Positions 6,356 through 7,275 of a stretch of 7,275 nt of DNA are shown here, piece by piece. The DNA lies in assembly GCA_019308525.1 (NCBI GenBank), contig JAFDIC010000199.1, positions 1 to 7,275 of the forward strand, given 5' to 3'. Under the pieces are notes generated by a model that saw only the letters and a program-made list of their open reading frames with translations, was not told where the DNA came from and ran no database searches. Every line of letters starts with the position of its first letter. The first letter of the stretch is position 1. Both the position numbers and the translations under genes were made by a program. Source of the stretch: Deltaproteobacteria bacterium (GTDB lineage: Bacteria > Desulfobacterota > DSM-4660 > Desulfatiglandales > HGW-15).

Positions 6356-7275
6356 TTAGCGGTTCCAGAGCCCAACTTCTTTCCAGTACTTAATGGCTCC
6401 GGGGTGGTAAGGGATGCCTGTATCTGTCGTCAATATATCAGGTACTGCTACAGGATACTTCCAAAATGGGTTTTCAGAGGCAAGTTGTTTCAAATTCTTG
6501 TAGGTGGATTTAGTCAATTCATATACGAGGTTCTCGCTCACGTCCTTCCTGGCTACCATGGCCGCCATTCCTCCCTGCCAGCAGCGGTGGTCTTTTTCAA
6601 GAAAGGGAAGATATTCCTTCTTGATGACAGCAGGTGGGAAAATGTCATGCTTGAATTTTTCAAATACCGCTGGGTCCCATTCCAGGGCCACCAGCTCCCT
6701 TTGCTCCATGAGTTTCTGTGTCGCAGGTTGGGGGACAAGCCCTTCAAACATGGCCACACAGGCATCCAGGTTTCCATCGCCAAGCATCTGGCACATGTCC
6801 TGAAAGCTGGCAAAGACCTTCTTTATGTCCGACTTCTTACCGAAATACTTGATGCCATTTGCTTCCAATTTTTTCCCCATCATCTTATCCCACGCATCTG
6901 CATTTGGTCCGATGCCCACGCGTTTTCCCTTAAGGTCGGAAATTCTCCTCAGGCCGGATTTTTTCAATGCTATCACGTAGTAGGGATTACCGTAGATATA
7001 ATACATCACCCTCAAGTCCCTGATGGGTTTTGTAAAACCATAGTCCTCTCTGGCATTCCATGCAGCATACATCCAGGTTGACGGTGAAATCATGATATCC
7101 AGCCGACCATTGGCGAAACGGGTGAGGTTCTGTTTTGCCACTCCGGGAGCAACCATGGCAGTAATGCCCACATCCTTTTTCTAGTACTTGGAAATGCCAA
7201 CCACGATCATATTGAAGCCACCCCCTACTGGCCCAGACCCCACGGCGATTACCTTTGGATAAGCAGCTGCCATAG
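6356..7275 (-). CDS. TAXI-family TRAP solute-binding protein, 5'-partial, with an in-frame TAG
   Basis: This is the periplasmic receptor for the TRAP permease encoded next to it. The frame enters from the right edge and reads AAAYPKVIAVGSGPVGGGFN, the usual mature start of TAXI proteins, preceded by a Met at 7273. That Met is probably inside a signal peptide whose beginning lies outside the window. A TAG at 7183-7181 interrupts the frame after GISKY; family-like sequence continues at once with KKDVGITAMVAPG and runs to TAA at 6358-6356. Conserved parts include NGRLDIMISPS, ISDLKGKRVGIGP, GDGNLDACVAMFEG and the C-terminal YHPGAIKYWKEVGL. After the TAG, the first possible start is GTG 7171, which would give a 271-residue protein lacking the signal peptide and first strand and so unlikely to work. 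TAG ends three other genes here, so readthrough as a general rule is unlikely. A nonsense mutation or one-base error is the simplest reading. Confidence 0.87.

Noticed and set aside
6335..7081. 248-codon open frame on the + strand
   Set aside because: It lies fully antisense to the TAXI binding protein, whose family motifs are clear; its own translation shows no recognisable domain.

Overview
The window looks like a piece of an anaerobic bacterial genome, probably Desulfobacterota or a similar metabolically versatile anaerobe. That placement is an inference from gene content (a TAXI-type TRAP transporter next to Fe-S/flavin oxidoreductases) and is not proven by any marker gene.

Layout: positions 1 to about 118 are an AT-rich stretch without a gene (33 G+C in the first 120 bases). 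From about 119 to 786 lies a small IS200-like element of the IS200/IS605 family. It has a hairpin near each end, a terminator-like hairpin, a stem-loop that buries the ribosome binding site, and a Y1 transposase gene (tnpA, + strand) broken by a one-base frameshift in a G run. Everything from 789 to the right edge is one co-directional minus-strand cluster, read right to left: a TAXI-family TRAP solute-binding protein (5' end outside the window, with an in-frame TAG), a fused TRAP permease, a GltD-like FAD/NAD(P) oxidoreductase with extra [4Fe-4S] motifs at both ends, and an SdhA/FrdA/AprA-like FAD flavoprotein.

How the genes may work together (inference): the binding protein captures an organic anion in the periplasm and the permease imports it. 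The GltD-like protein would move electrons between NAD(P)H and iron-sulfur clusters, and the SdhA-like flavoprotein would reduce or oxidise the imported compound. No SdhB or SdhC partner is present in the window. The positions that bind the C4 dicarboxylate in SdhA all carry other residues here, so the substrate is probably not fumarate or succinate. This import-plus-redox cassette is the most interesting part of the window. The two lesions (tnpA frameshift, binding-protein amber codon) are each single-base differences and could be real decay or sequence error.
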